A stretch of DNA of 45,800 bases, taken from the NCBI GenBank assembly GCA_024638705.1, contig JAHEJV010000005.1, forward strand, positions 1-45,800, in the 5' to 3' direction. Shown here in pieces: positions 27,285-39,784 of this stretch (its first letter is position 1; each line of letters opens with the position of its first letter). Made by a program: the position numbers and the translations under genes. The notes beneath the pieces are model-generated. The model had not been told where the DNA came from. It ran no database searches and worked only from the letters and a program-made list of their open reading frames with translations. The stretch comes from Deltaproteobacteria bacterium (GTDB taxonomy: Bacteria; Myxococcota_A; UBA9160; SMWR01).

Positions 27285-29178
27285 CGGGAACCTCCACGAA
27301 GGCCACCTCGGCGGGGATCTGCTGAACCGCGCGTTTCTCGAAATAGCGCGCCAGCACCTTCTGCACGATCGGCCCCGCGGCCGACCCGCCGTGGCCGCCG
27401 TGCTCGACGATCGCCGCGACCGCGATCTCCGGCGCATCGGCCGGAGCGAAGCCGACGAACCAGGCGTGGTCGCGCAGCTCGAAGGCGATCTCGTCCTCAT
27501 CGAGATGTTCGGTGTGCTTGAGGCCGACCACCTGCGAGGTGCCCGTCTTCCCCGCGACCTTCACACCCTCGACGCGCGCTCGCCCGCCCGTGCCGCCGAC
27601 GTCGTGAACGACCCCGGTGAGTGCCTCGCGCACGATGTCGAGGTGCTCGCGATTCACCGGAACGCGGCCGTTCTCTTCCGGCTCGGGTCCGTCGACGAGG
27701 CGTCCCTCGGCGTCGGCCACGCGCAAGACCAGCCGCGGCCGGACCAACGTGCCGCCGTTGGCGATCGCGGCGTAGGACACCGCGAGCTGGAGCGGCGTGG
27801 CGAGGTTGAAGCCCTGCCCGATCGACGTCGAGATCGTCTCGCCGGGCACCCACTTCTCCTTGAACCGCCGCTCCTTCCACGCGCTCGTCGGCACCAGGCC
27901 GGCCATCTCCTGGGGCAGGCGGATGCCCGTGCGACGGCCGAGATTGAATCCGCGCGCGAAGAACGCGAGGCGATCGACGCCGAGCTCCCGGCCGAGGTGG
28001 TAGAAGTAGACGTCGCACGACCGGACCAGCGCCTCGCGCATGTCCACCCAACCGTGGCCGGCGCGCTTCCAGCAGCGGTAGGTGCGCCGGTGCAGGCGGT
28101 AGTGGCCGGGGCAGAAGACCTTCTTCTTCGGATCGACGAGCCCCTCTTCGAGCCCCGCCGCGGCGACGAAGGCCTTGTAGGTGGAGCCGGGCGGATACTG
28201 GCCGGAGATCGCGCGGTTCTGGATCGGTTTCCAGCGATCCTTCGTCAGGTAGTTCCACGTCTCCGTGTCGATGCCACCGGCGAAGTCGTTCGGGTCGAAG
28301 CCGGGCTTGGACGCCATCGCGAGCACGTCGCCGTTGTGAACGTCGAGCGCGACGATGGCGCCGATCTTCGGCAGCTCACCGATCACCTCGGGCAGGAAGG
28401 CCGACTCCGCGGCCTCCTGGAGATCGAGGTCGAGCGTGAGCTGCACGCTGCCGCCCGGGACGGGCCGGATCTCGTCGAGCGTGCCGACGACGCGTCCGGC
28501 CACGTCGACGATCTGATTCCTTCCGCCGGCGCGGCCGCGCAACGCCTCCTGCCGGAGGCGTTCGATGCCGGCCTGCCCGATCACCTCGCCTGGGCGATAG
28601 TCGGCGAACTCGCGCGTCTCGAGCTGCGACGCCTGGATCTCCCCGATGAAGCCGAGAACGTGCGCGGCGAGGTCGCGCGCGACGTAGTGACGACGCGGTC
28701 GCACGTCGGTGACGACGCCGGAGAGCGCGTAGAGATGCGACTCGACCCTCGCGAGCTGGTCGTAGGTGAGGTCGCCGGCGAGGCGGATCGGCTGGAAGCG
28801 GCGGCGTCCGCGCGGCGTGCCGACCTTCTGGATCACCGTCTCGGCGTCGGTGTCGATCAGCTGCGCCAGCGCGGGGAACACGACGTCGGCGTGCCGCACG
28901 TCGTTCGGCATCACCTGCACGCCGAAGGCGGGGCGCGTCGTGGCGAGCACGCGCCCGTCGCGGTCGAGGATGTCGCCACGCGGTGCCTCGAGGCGCACCG
29001 TGCGCACCGAGTTGCGCACCGAACGCAGCCGCAGATCGTCGGTCTGGATCACCTGGAGCTGGAAGAAGCGGCCGAAGAAGATCGCGAACACGACGAGGAT
29101 GAACGCGGCGATCCACGGGATGCGCCCGTGGAGCTCGGAGTCGCCCCCGCTGCCGAAGCGGCGATCGGGACTCCTCAC
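27271..29178 (-). CDS. mrdA: Penicillin-binding protein 2 (transpeptidase)
   Basis: APRGDILDRDGRVLA, ISGQYPPGSTYKAFVA (SxxK), VAGKTGTSQVV (KTG), next to rodA. Confidence 0.95.
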   Translation of the reverse strand: MRSPDRRFGSGGDSELHGRIPWIAAFILVVFAIFFGRFFQLQVIQTDDLRLRSVRNSVRTVRLEAPRGDILDRDGRVLATTRPAFGVQVMPNDVRHADVVFPALAQLIDTDAETVIQKVGTPRGRRRFQPIRLAGDLTYDQLARVESHLYALSGVVTDVRPRRHYVARDLAAHVLGFIGEIQASQLETREFADYRPGEVIGQAGIERLRQEALRGRAGGRNQIVDVAGRVVGTLDEIRPVPGGSVQLTLDLDLQEAAESAFLPEVIGELPKIGAIVALDVHNGDVLAMASKPGFDPNDFAGGIDTETWNYLTKDRWKPIQNRAISGQYPPGSTYKAFVAAAGLEEGLVDPKKKVFCPGHYRLHRRTYRCWKRAGHGWVDMREALVRSCDVYFYHLGRELGVDRLAFFARGFNLGRRTGIRLPQEMAGLVPTSAWKERRFKEKWVPGETISTSIGQGFNLATPLQLAVSYAAIANGGTLVRPRLVLRVADAEGRLVDGPEPEENGRVPVNREHLDIVREALTGVVHDVGGTGGRARVEGVKVAGKTGTSQVVGLKHTEHLDEDEIAFELRDHAWFVGFAPADAPEIAVAAIVEHGGHGGSAAGPIVQKVLARYFEKRAVQQIPAEVAFVEVPVAGH

Positions 29179-29714
29179 GAGGCCCACCGCCGGGTTTCGA
29201 GGCGCAGCAGGCGTCGGCTCTTGTCGTCGCCCGCGACCCAGGCGGCGACGACCGCGACGGCCGTCGTGACCATCGGCGCGAGGATCGCGTTCACGAGCAT
29301 GAGCGGAACGAGCGTCGCGGGACGCAACCAGTCGAAGCCGGCGCCCGGCGTGAAGAAGGAAGTGAGCGCGGTGAGCGCGGTCGCGTGCGCAGCGGTCAGC
29401 GCGGCGGCGAAGAGCATGCGGGATAACACGCCGGCGAGACTGACATGCACCGAGAGCACGCGCGACGCCGCGAACGCCACCACCGAGAGCAGCGCGTGCT
29501 GCCCGAGCAGCCCGGCCGAGAAGAGATCGACGACGAAGCCGCAGCCCGCGGCGAGTACGAGGCCGGTCGCCGGGTTGCGCCAGCACAGCGACAGCCCGAG
29601 CACGACGAGCAGCGCGAGGTCGGGTCGGAAGGCGGCCGGGAAATAGGGCGCGAGGGCGCCCTGGAGCATCGGCACGACGAATACCAGGATCACGATCCCG
29701 GCGACGCGCTTCAC
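29175..29714 (-). CDS. mreD: Rod shape-determining protein MreD
   Basis: Small polytopic protein between mreC and mrdA; FRPDLALLVVLGLSLCWRNPATGLVLAAGCGFVVDLFSAGLLGQHAL. Confidence 0.88.
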   Translation of the reverse strand: MKRVAGIVILVFVVPMLQGALAPYFPAAFRPDLALLVVLGLSLCWRNPATGLVLAAGCGFVVDLFSAGLLGQHALLSVVAFAASRVLSVHVSLAGVLSRMLFAAALTAAHATALTALTSFFTPGAGFDWLRPATLVPLMLVNAILAPMVTTAVAVVAAWVAGDDKSRRLLRLETRRWAS

Positions 29715-29736
29715 GAGGCGCTCCCGGCGACGCGCG

Positions 29737-30639
29737 TCACGGCGTGTCGGCCGCGGCGAGCTCGTCGTCCGCGAGATCACCCGTGCCGGTGGCGTAGAGG
29801 AGGTCCATCGTCGGACCGCGCCGGAGCATCACGAAGACCTGCTCCAGCCGGCCGAAGTCGACCGCCGGCTCGACGGTCGCCACGCGCAGGAGCTGCGCGC
29901 CTTCGGGCTCGACTTCCGTGATCACGCCCACGCGCAGGCCTTTCGGGAACACGCCGCCGAGACCGGAAGTGATCAGGAGGTCGCCCTTCGCCACGTCGGC
30001 ATCGCGTCCGATGAACTCGAAGACGAGACCGTCGCCGTTGCCGCGCACCATCCCGCGCGACCGACTGCGCTGCACCACCGCGCCGACCGCGCTCTGGTGG
30101 TCGATCAACAGCATGCCCTTCGCGGCGTTGCGCGACGTCGCGGTGATCAGGCCGACGAGCCCCTGCTCGGAGATCAGCGGCATGCCCGAGTGGACGCCGT
30201 GGTTGCGACCGCGGTCGAGCAGCACCGAGCGGAACCAGGTCGACGCATCGAGGCCGACCAGCTCGGTCGGCAGCATCGGCACGTCGAACTCCTCGCGCAT
30301 CTCGGCGATGCGATCGAGGCGCCCGCTGGTCTTGAGCGCCTCCGAGAGCTGGAGATTCGTCTCCTCGAGCGCGGCGATGCGCTCCTCGAGCGCTTCGTTC
30401 TCGCGGTTCACGTCGACGAGCGCGACGTACTCGTCCCACGAGCCGCGCGCCACCTCGAGCGGAAACGCGACCATCTTCTGGACCGGCACCGCGACGTCGA
30501 GGACGAGCCCACTCCACCACGAGAGCTCACGGCCGCCCTCGGTCCGGGCGCGCCGGTCCACCACCATGTTGATGAGCGCCACCCCGACCAGCACGGCGGC
30601 CAGCCCGGCGAGGAGCATCCGACTTCGGATCTCTGTCAT
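29737..30639 (-). CDS. mreC: Rod shape-determining protein MreC
   Basis: N-terminal TM and coiled coil; LVGLDASTWFRSVLLDRGRNHGVHSGMPLISEQGLVGLIT, LLITSGLGGVFPKGLRVGVITEVE. Confidence 0.94.
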   Translation of the reverse strand: MTEIRSRMLLAGLAAVLVGVALINMVVDRRARTEGGRELSWWSGLVLDVAVPVQKMVAFPLEVARGSWDEYVALVDVNRENEALEERIAALEETNLQLSEALKTSGRLDRIAEMREEFDVPMLPTELVGLDASTWFRSVLLDRGRNHGVHSGMPLISEQGLVGLITATSRNAAKGMLLIDHQSAVGAVVQRSRSRGMVRGNGDGLVFEFIGRDADVAKGDLLITSGLGGVFPKGLRVGVITEVEPEGAQLLRVATVEPAVDFGRLEQVFVMLRRGPTMDLLYATGTGDLADDELAAADTP

Positions 30640-30669
30640 GAAACCTGCGCCAGACCGGCGGCAGGAACG

Positions 30670-31809
<1,140 letters not shown>

Positions 31810-32114
31810 CTAAGTGGTCGGTTTTGAAAGTTGTTTACCGGCCACCCGGCCGTCTCTGCGATGCTATCAGCCCGCCGATCGCGCATCAAGCAAGAAGCTT
31901 CGCGGCGCTTCCCCTCCGCTTGCTGCGCCGTGCGGCCGTCCGTAGTCTCCACCCGCTCCTCCGAGGGGTCCTTCGACCAGATGGCGCCCGGAGCTGAGCC
32001 CCGAGCGGCCCGGCCGCGCAGCACGCGACCCGCTGGTGCGACCCGCGAACCACCCATACGCCCCGAGAACCCGCACCGAGACCCGCCCCTCGAGCCCGAA
32101 AGGAAACACTCCGG

Positions 32115-33629
32115 ATGCTTCGATTCATGCGCGGCGGACAGCGCTGGCTGACCTTCTTCATCGTGATCGGCGTCGGCGGCGTCTTCGCCGTCTTCCTCGG
32201 CCTCCAGGGGCCGATGAACTTCACCGCCACGCGAACCGTGGTGAAGGTCGGCCCGCACGAGTTCGGTCTGCAGGAGTTCGAGCGCGTGCGCGCCCGCCGC
32301 GAGGCCGCCATCCAGAACGAGCTGGGCGGCAACTTCGACGCCCGCGCCCTGCGCGACACGATCGACAACCTCGCCACCCGCGAGCTGGTCGACCAGGCCC
32401 TGCTCGCGCTGGCCGCGGAGGAGATAGGGCTCCAGGTGACGAAGTCGGAGATCGAACGGCTGGTCCTCTCCGACCCGACCTTCCGCGACGCCGACGGCCG
32501 CTTCGACCAGGAGCGCTTCGAAGACATCGTCGAGTACTCGTTCGGCAGCCAGCGCGCCTTCATGGACGATCAGCGCCTGATGCTGCTCGCCTACAAGATG
32601 CTGGGCCTACTGCGGTCCCAGCCCGAGGTGTCGCTCGGGGAGGCGCGCAGCGCGATCGAGCGCGAGCTCGAGCAGGTGAAGCTGGCCTTCGTGGCGATCG
32701 ACCCGGAAGACGGGGAAGCGGGGCTGGAGATCACTCCCGAGGCCGTCGCCCTGGCGCTCGAGACGCGCGCCGAGGAGGTCGCCGCGTACTACCGCGAGCA
32801 CGACGAGGAGTACAACCGCCCCGAGCGCGTGCGCGCCCGCCACGTCCTGCGCGCCGTCGACCGCAAGTCCTCCGACGAGGCCGTGGAGACGGCCCGCGCC
32901 GAGATCATCGCCGCGTCGTCGCGGCTGGCCCAGGGCGAGTCCTTCGAGGCGCTGGCCACCGAGCTCTCCCAGGATCCGGGCTCCCAGATCCGCGGCGGCG
33001 ACCTCGGCTTCTTCGCCCGCGGTCAGATGGTGCGCGAGTTCGAGGAGGTCGCGTTCTCGCTCGAACCGGGCGAGACGAGCGAGCCGGTGCGGTCCGACTT
33101 CGGCTTCCACCTGATCCGGGTCGAGGAGCGCGAAGAGGCCGTCAACCGACCGCTCGAGGAAGTGCGCGAGGAGATCGCGACGGCGATCCTGCGCGAGGAG
33201 GCGCTCCGCGAGGAGGCGAAGCGCGAGGCCGAAGCCCTCGCCGAACGCGTCGCGAACGGCGCGTCGCTCGAAGTGGCGGCCGCGGAGTCCGACCTCGAGT
33301 TCCGACGCAGCGGCTGGATCGCGCGACGGAGCAACGGGTTCGTGCCCGGTCTCGGCGCGTCCCCGGAGCTGCTCGCCACGGCGTTCACGCTCGAGCCGGG
33401 AACGAGCTCTCCCGAGGTCTTCGAGGTCGGCGATCGCTTTGCCCTCGTACAGGTCCTCGAACACCAGGACCCGGACCCCGAGCAGGTCGAGCCGCTCGTC
33501 GAGGCGAAACGCGAAGAGCTGCTCCAGGCGAAGCGCAACGACCGGACCGAGGCCTGGGTCAATCTGCGCCGCCAGGAGCTCACCGAATCGGGCGACCTGA
33601 TCGTGAACCTCGCCGCCATTCAGGGTTAG
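32115..33629 (+). CDS. SurA/PpiD-like peptidylprolyl isomerase, membrane-anchored
   Basis: N-terminal TM ([20 protein letters not shown]), SurA-N-like helices, parvulin domain [28 protein letters not shown]...[54 protein letters not shown]. Confidence 0.9.
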   Translation: MLRFMRGGQRWLTFFIVIGVGGVFAVFLGLQGPMNFTATRTVVKVGPHEFGLQEFERVRARREAAIQNELGGNFDARALRDTIDNLATRELVDQALLALAAEEIGLQVTKSEIERLVLSDPTFRDADGRFDQERFEDIVEYSFGSQRAFMDDQRLMLLAYKMLGLLRSQPEVSLGEARSAIERELEQVKLAFVAIDPEDGEAGLEITPEAVALALETRAEEVAAYYREHDEEYNRPERVRARHVLRAVDRKSSDEAVETARAEIIAASSRLAQGESFEALATELSQDPGSQIRGGDLGFFARGQMVREFEEVAFSLEPGETSEPVRSDFGFHLIRVEEREEAVNRPLEEVREEIATAILREEALREEAKREAEALAERVANGASLEVAAAESDLEFRRSGWIARRSNGFVPGLGASPELLATAFTLEPGTSSPEVFEVGDRFALVQVLEHQDPDPEQVEPLVEAKREELLQAKRNDRTEAWVNLRRQELTESGDLIVNLAAIQG

Positions 33630-33680
33630 GCCAGTGGGCGCCCCGCCGCGCCCATCCACCGACGCGAGGGGGAGGGCAGC

Positions 33681-34544
33681 GTGTCGACCGCCATTCCCGA
33701 CGCGACCCGAGATCGCGCTGTCGAGCGCACGCTCCTCGTCGAGGGGTTCGCGAACCTGGTCGTGCTCGTGGCGAAGGTCGTCGTCGGCGTGGCGACGTCG
33801 TCCGCGGCCGTGATCAGCGATGCGATCCACTCCCTCGCCGACCTCGCCAACAACGGGGTCGCCTTCGGCGCCGCTCGGCTCGCCGCCGCTCCGCCCGACC
33901 GCGAGCACCCCTACGGGCATCGCCGCTACGAGACCCTCGCCGTCTTCGCGCTCGCCACCCTGCTCGCCGTGCTCGCCGTCGAGATCGCTGCGCGCGGGCT
34001 CACCGCCGACCGCGAGGTCGTGCAGAGCGGTTGGACCCTGGCGCTGATGCTCGGCGTCCTGGGCGTGAACATCTCGATCGCTCTCTGGGAGGGCGCCCGC
34101 GCGCGTCGGCTCGATTCGGACCTCCTGCTCGCCGACGCGCGGCACACGCTCTCCGACGTGATGGTCACCGTCCTCGTGATCATCGGCTGGCAGCTCGCCG
34201 CGCGCGGTCATGTCTGGCTCGACTCCGCGCTCACGCTCTTCGTCGCCTTCCTGATCCTCACGCTCGCCTTCGGCCTGTTCCGTCGAGCGATCCCCGTGCT
34301 CGTCGATCACGTGGCGGTGGAGCCCGAAGAGCTCGAGGCGGCGGTCGACGCGGTGCCCGGCGTGCACTCGGTGCGCAGCGTGCGGTCGCGTACCGGCGCG
34401 AGCTCCCCGCGGATCGACGTCGTCGTCGCCGTCGAGGGAACACTCTCCACCGCCGAGTCCCACGACATCGCCGAGGCGATCGAGATCGAGCTGCGCCGCC
34501 GTTTCGACTCCGAGGACGTGACCGTCCACATCGAGCCGACCTAG
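33681..34544 (+). CDS. Cation diffusion facilitator family transporter
   Basis: KVVVGVATSSAAVISDAIHSLADLANNGVAF, HPYGHRRYETLAVFALATLLAV, DLLLADARHTLSDVMVTVLVI. Confidence 0.93.
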   Translation: MSTAIPDATRDRAVERTLLVEGFANLVVLVAKVVVGVATSSAAVISDAIHSLADLANNGVAFGAARLAAAPPDREHPYGHRRYETLAVFALATLLAVLAVEIAARGLTADREVVQSGWTLALMLGVLGVNISIALWEGARARRLDSDLLLADARHTLSDVMVTVLVIIGWQLAARGHVWLDSALTLFVAFLILTLAFGLFRRAIPVLVDHVAVEPEELEAAVDAVPGVHSVRSVRSRTGASSPRIDVVVAVEGTLSTAESHDIAEAIEIELRRRFDSEDVTVHIEPT

Positions 34545-34641
34545 CGGCGCGCATCGCTGCAGGGAAGGTGGGACTCCGCGCCCCAGTCTGTCCCGCACCG
34601 CCGCGAACGCTGCGGCGAAGCTGCGTCCGCGGGCTCCCCAT

Positions 34642-34657
34642 TGGCACGACTCCTGCT
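34642..34657 (+). promoter_or_regulatory. Sigma-54 (-24/-12) promoter P1 upstream of Yip1-USP
   Basis: TGGCACG-ACTC-CTGCT versus TGGCACG-N4-TTGCW; 26 nt before ATG 34683. Confidence 0.75.
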
Positions 34658-34682
34658 CTCGCCTGTCGGGAGGAGGTGCTGC

Positions 34683-35255
34683 ATGCAGGTCGAGGAAATC
34701 TCCGAGACGAGCGAGCCGACGGACGCGGCGCCGCGCAGCTTCGCCGCGCGCTTCTTCGGAGCGTTTCGCCTCGACGCCTCGGTCTTCGAAGAGGTCGAGC
34801 ACGACGCGAGCGCGCGTCCGCAGGCCGCGGCCGTGGTCACGATCGCGGGACTCGCGCGGGCGGTCCAGGTGCTGCCGGAGCAGGGCATTCTCGGCGCCGT
34901 GGCCAGCCTGGTCGCGGCCTGGGTGTTCTGGTTCGCGGTCGCCGCCGCCGTGACGGCGGTGGGTGTGCGCATCCTGCGCGCGACGTCGGACTACGACGAG
35001 GTGCTGCGCACCGTGGGCTTCGCCGGCGCCCCGCTGACCCTGCTCGCACTCGGCGTCCTGCCGCTCGGCCCCCTCGCCAGCGCGCTCACCCTCGTCGCGC
35101 ACGCCCTAGCCGTCACAGCGCTCGTCCTGGCCGTCCGCCAGGCCCTCGATGTCGACACGACGCGCGCCCTCGCTGTGTGCACCGGGGCGATCGCGCTCGG
35201 CCTCGGGCTGCTCCTCTTGCTGAGCGTCGTGTTCCTCGGTCGGGCGCTCGCCTAG
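34683..35255 (+). CDS. Yip1-family-like integral membrane protein
   Basis: Five or so TM helices, YDEVLRTVGFAGAPLTLLALGVLPLGPLASALTLVAHALAVTALVLAVRQALDVDTTRALAV is Yip1-like. Confidence 0.7.
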   Translation: MQVEEISETSEPTDAAPRSFAARFFGAFRLDASVFEEVEHDASARPQAAAVVTIAGLARAVQVLPEQGILGAVASLVAAWVFWFAVAAAVTAVGVRILRATSDYDEVLRTVGFAGAPLTLLALGVLPLGPLASALTLVAHALAVTALVLAVRQALDVDTTRALAVCTGAIALGLGLLLLLSVVFLGRALA

Positions 35256-35286
35256 CGCCCGGCTCTCTGTCACCATGGAGGTCGCC

Positions 35287-36204
35287 ATGAAGACGATTCG
35301 CCGCATCCTCGTCGCCCTCGACCTCGCGCCCAAGGGGCAGGCGCTCACCACAGGCAGCCGCCTCGCCCTCGAACAGGCGCTGCGTTTCGCCCCGGCCCTC
35401 GAAGCGCAGGTGCTGCTCTTCCACTCCACCGCCGCAGACGAGGCGTGGGACGATTCGGGGCAGGAGTATGTCGACGTGCCCGAGCGCTCCGGGGACGCCC
35501 TCGCGCCCGCCATCGAGGAGGCGCTCCAACGCACACGCGCTGCCGGCCTCCAGACCGACACCGCATCCTCTCCCGAGCCGGCGGCCATCGCGATCATCCG
35601 CCGCGTCCTGAAGGACGAGATCGATCTCGTGATCTCGGGCAAGCGCAACGAGCCCGATCGCCGCGGCCGACGGATCGGCAGCGTTTCGACGAAGCTCCTG
35701 CGAAAGTGCCCGTGCGCCGTCTGGGTGGTGAAGCCGGAGAGCGATCCCGTCCCGCAGCGCATCCTGGCGGCGACCGACCTCACGCCCGTCGGCGAGCAGG
35801 TGATCGGCTACGCCGCCTTCCTCGCCGACCACTGCGACGCGGAGCTGCATGTCGTGAACGCCTTCCAGCGTCCGCTGGCGATCCAGCTCGAAGGCGAGGA
35901 AGCGAGCGCGCAGTTCGAGCGCCTTCAGCGCAAAGAGCGCAGGGAGAAGATCGAGGCGCAGCTCGCCGATGCGAAGTGCACGCGCGAAGTCGACATCCAT
36001 ATCGGACTCACCTCGCCTTCGCGCGCGATCATGGCCTGCGACGAGCGCATCACACCCGATCTCGTCGTGATGGGCACGGTCTCGCGCGGCGGCGTCGCCG
36101 GTCTGCTGGTGGGCAACACCGCCGAGCGTCTCCTCGGCCACCTCGACTGCTCGCTGCTCACCGTGAAGCCGGACGACTTCGTCTGCCCGGTGACGCTCGA
36201 CTGA
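35287..36204 (+). CDS. Universal stress protein, two domains (UspE-like)
   Basis: RRILVALDLAPKGQALTTGSRLAL ... QRILAATDLTPVGEQVIGYAAFLADHCDAELHVVNAF ... VVMGTVSRGGVAGLLVGNTAERLLGHLDCSLLTVKPDDF. Confidence 0.9.
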   Translation: MKTIRRILVALDLAPKGQALTTGSRLALEQALRFAPALEAQVLLFHSTAADEAWDDSGQEYVDVPERSGDALAPAIEEALQRTRAAGLQTDTASSPEPAAIAIIRRVLKDEIDLVISGKRNEPDRRGRRIGSVSTKLLRKCPCAVWVVKPESDPVPQRILAATDLTPVGEQVIGYAAFLADHCDAELHVVNAFQRPLAIQLEGEEASAQFERLQRKERREKIEAQLADAKCTREVDIHIGLTSPSRAIMACDERITPDLVVMGTVSRGGVAGLLVGNTAERLLGHLDCSLLTVKPDDFVCPVTLD

Positions 36205-36226
36205 ACCGGCAGTCGTCGGGAGGCGC

Positions 36227-37600
<1,374 letters not shown>

Positions 37601-37633
37601 GGGCGTTCTCCCTGTGGATCCGGTTCGGAACGA

Positions 37634-37649
37634 AGCATCGACCGTGCCA
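37634..37649 (-). promoter_or_regulatory. Sigma-54 promoter P2 upstream of the NtrC-type regulator
   Basis: Minus strand TGGCACG-GTCG-ATGCT. Confidence 0.7.
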
Positions 37650-37707
37650 GCCCCGCGTGGCTGGGGAGCCACGGTGGAGCGCCGGGCTGTAGCAATATGT
37701 CACATCC

Positions 37708-39354
37708 ATGGGGCGAGCCGTGCCCGTGACGGATCCGCGCGCCTTGCGCGCCGGGAGAGACTCGGGGAGCCTTGCGCCGCCCGTCCGCGGGCTCCCCCGA
37801 GGTGCGATGACCCCCGAGAGGCAGGGCCGGCCGCCCGACCCGCTGGACACCGAGACGGTCGAGGCGATCTTCGAGATCACCCAGCTGCTGGTGGTGGTCC
37901 TCGACCGCGATGCGCGCATCCGGCGGTTCAACCCGGCGTGCGAGCGGACGACGGGCTATCGCGCCGACGAGATGCTGGGCCAGACGGTCTGGAAGCTGGT
38001 CCCCGACGACGAGCGCGACAGCGTCGAGTTCGTGTTCCATGAGCTGGTCGAGACCGGCCGCGCCAACCTGCACGAGAACGACTGGCTCGCGAAGGACGGC
38101 GAGCGGCGCTGCATCGCCTGGACGAACACGGCGATCCTCGACGACGACGGCGAGATCGACCAGGTGATCGGCACGGGCATCGACGTGACCGACCTGCGCG
38201 CCAGCGAGGCGCGGGCGCGCACGAGCGACACGCGCCTCGGCGGCATCCTGCACTCGGCGATGGACGCCATCGTCTCGATCGACGAGGAGCAGCGGATCAT
38301 GCTCTTCAATCCCGCGGCCGAGAGGATGTTCGGCTGGCGCCCCGACGAGATCCTGGGACGCCCGATCGACGACCTGATCCCGGCGCGGTTCCGGGACCTC
38401 CACCGCGACCACGTCGAGCGCTTCGCCGCGTCGGGCCGCACGAGTCGCCGCATGAACCAGCTCGGCGAGGTCTGGGGGCTGCGCGCGGACGGCGAGGAGT
38501 TTCCGATCGAGGCCTCGATCTCCCAGGTCTCGTCCGAGGACGGCACGCTCTTGACCGTGATCGCGCGCGACATGAGCGAGCGGCGCGATCTCGAGGAGCA
38601 GCTCCGCCAGACGCGCGAGCTCGCCGCGATCGCAACGCTCGTCGCCGGCATCGCCCACGACATCGGCACGCCGATGAACGTGATCCTCGGCTACACGGAC
38701 ATGCTCGCCGGCTCGATCGAGGGCGAGAAGAACCGCGAGCGGCTCGCGATCATCCGCGCGCAGGTCGAACGGGTGACCCGATTGATCGGAACGCTGATGA
38801 ACTTCGCCCGGCCCGGGGAGGAGCTCGCGCGTTCGGCGCGCGTGGAGGACATCCTCGAGCGCGCGCTGGGACTGATCGGGGAGACCGCGCGGAAGCGCGG
38901 CATCACGATCACGCGCGACTTCGCACCGGCCGCCCCGCTCCTCTGCCAGCCCGAGCGGCTCGAGCGGGCCTTCCTCGATCTCTTCGTCAACGGCTGCGAC
39001 GCCATGCAGGAGAAGGGCGGGACGTTGGGCGTGACGACCCGCGATCGCGCCGAGGGCATCGAGATCGAGATCGCCGACACCGGCATGGGCATCCCGCCGG
39101 ACGTGCTCCGGCGGATCTTCGAGCCCTTCTACACCACGAAGCCGCGCGGCCAGGGAAGCGGGCTCGGTCTGCTGGTGACGCGGGGCATCGTCGCCGAGCA
39201 CGGCGGCACGATCCACGTGAAGAGCGAGCCGGGCGTGGGGACGTCGTTCACGATCCGGTTTCCCGGGGAGGGCGTGGGCGCCGACGGGGCGCGGCGCACC
39301 GACGATGCGCAAGGTGGCGCTGGACGCCCCAGCGATCCGTCCGCTGCGCCCTGA
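37708..39354 (+). CDS. PAS-domain sensor histidine kinase (start could be 37807)
   Basis: Two PAS domains (VVVLDRDARIRRFNPACERTTGY; IVSIDEEQRIMLFNPAAERMFGWRPDEILGRPIDDLIP), H-box GIAHDIGTPMNVILGY, ATPase DTGMGIPPDVLRRIFEPFYTTKPRGQGSGLGL. Confidence 0.94.
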   Translation: MGRAVPVTDPRALRAGRDSGSLAPPVRGLPRGAMTPERQGRPPDPLDTETVEAIFEITQLLVVVLDRDARIRRFNPACERTTGYRADEMLGQTVWKLVPDDERDSVEFVFHELVETGRANLHENDWLAKDGERRCIAWTNTAILDDDGEIDQVIGTGIDVTDLRASEARARTSDTRLGGILHSAMDAIVSIDEEQRIMLFNPAAERMFGWRPDEILGRPIDDLIPARFRDLHRDHVERFAASGRTSRRMNQLGEVWGLRADGEEFPIEASISQVSSEDGTLLTVIARDMSERRDLEEQLRQTRELAAIATLVAGIAHDIGTPMNVILGYTDMLAGSIEGEKNRERLAIIRAQVERVTRLIGTLMNFARPGEELARSARVEDILERALGLIGETARKRGITITRDFAPAAPLLCQPERLERAFLDLFVNGCDAMQEKGGTLGVTTRDRAEGIEIEIADTGMGIPPDVLRRIFEPFYTTKPRGQGSGLGLLVTRGIVAEHGGTIHVKSEPGVGTSFTIRFPGEGVGADGARRTDDAQGGAGRPSDPSAAP

Positions 39355-39368
39355 GCCGGCCCGAGGGC

Positions 39369-39384
39369 TGGCACGGACACTGCA
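39369..39384 (+). promoter_or_regulatory. Sigma-54 promoter P3 upstream of the lone receiver
   Basis: TGGCACG-GACA-CTGCA, 16 nt before ATG 39400. Confidence 0.72.
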
Positions 39385-39399
39385 AACGAAGTCGCCAGG

Positions 39400-39780
39400 A
39401 TGCGACGCGCACTCATCGTCGACGACGACCGGATCCACGCCCACATGCTGGTCGAAGGCCTGTTCGAGTGGGGCGTCCCGGCGGACGCGGCGGGCGGCGT
39501 CGCGGAGGCGCTCTCGAGCCTGCGCGCCCGGCAGCACGGACTCGTCGTGAGCGACGTCCGCATGGACGACGGCGACGGCTTCGATCTGCTCGCCGCGCTG
39601 CGCACGGAGGGGATCCTCGTGCCGGTGATCCTGATGTCGTCCTTCGGCACGGGCGGGACGCATGGACGGGCGATGGCCGCAGGCGCCTTCGCCTATCTCA
39701 CCAAACCGTTCCCGCTCCACGAGCTGCTCGCGCTGGTCGAGAACGCCTTCGGAGAATACGCGTCGTCGAAGGTGCGCTGA
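39400..39780 (+). CDS. Single-domain response regulator (receiver only)
   Basis: RRALIVDDDRIHAHMLVEGL...LVVSDVRMDDGDGFDLLAAL...AYLTKPFPLHELLALV. Confidence 0.92.
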   Translation: MRRALIVDDDRIHAHMLVEGLFEWGVPADAAGGVAEALSSLRARQHGLVVSDVRMDDGDGFDLLAALRTEGILVPVILMSSFGTGGTHGRAMAAGAFAYLTKPFPLHELLALVENAFGEYASSKVR

Positions 39781-39784
39781 GGCG

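Noticed and set aside
27220-29646. 808 aa + strand ORF antisense to mrdA/mreD
   Set aside because: Shadow ORF with no motif, opposite strand strongly coding.
32607-35102. 831 aa minus-strand ORF
   Set aside because: Antisense shadow of three well-supported + strand genes.
32036-35290. 1084 aa + strand ORF spanning PpiD-like, CDF and Yip1 genes
   Set aside because: Out-of-frame Arg/Pro-rich translation spanning three well-supported genes.
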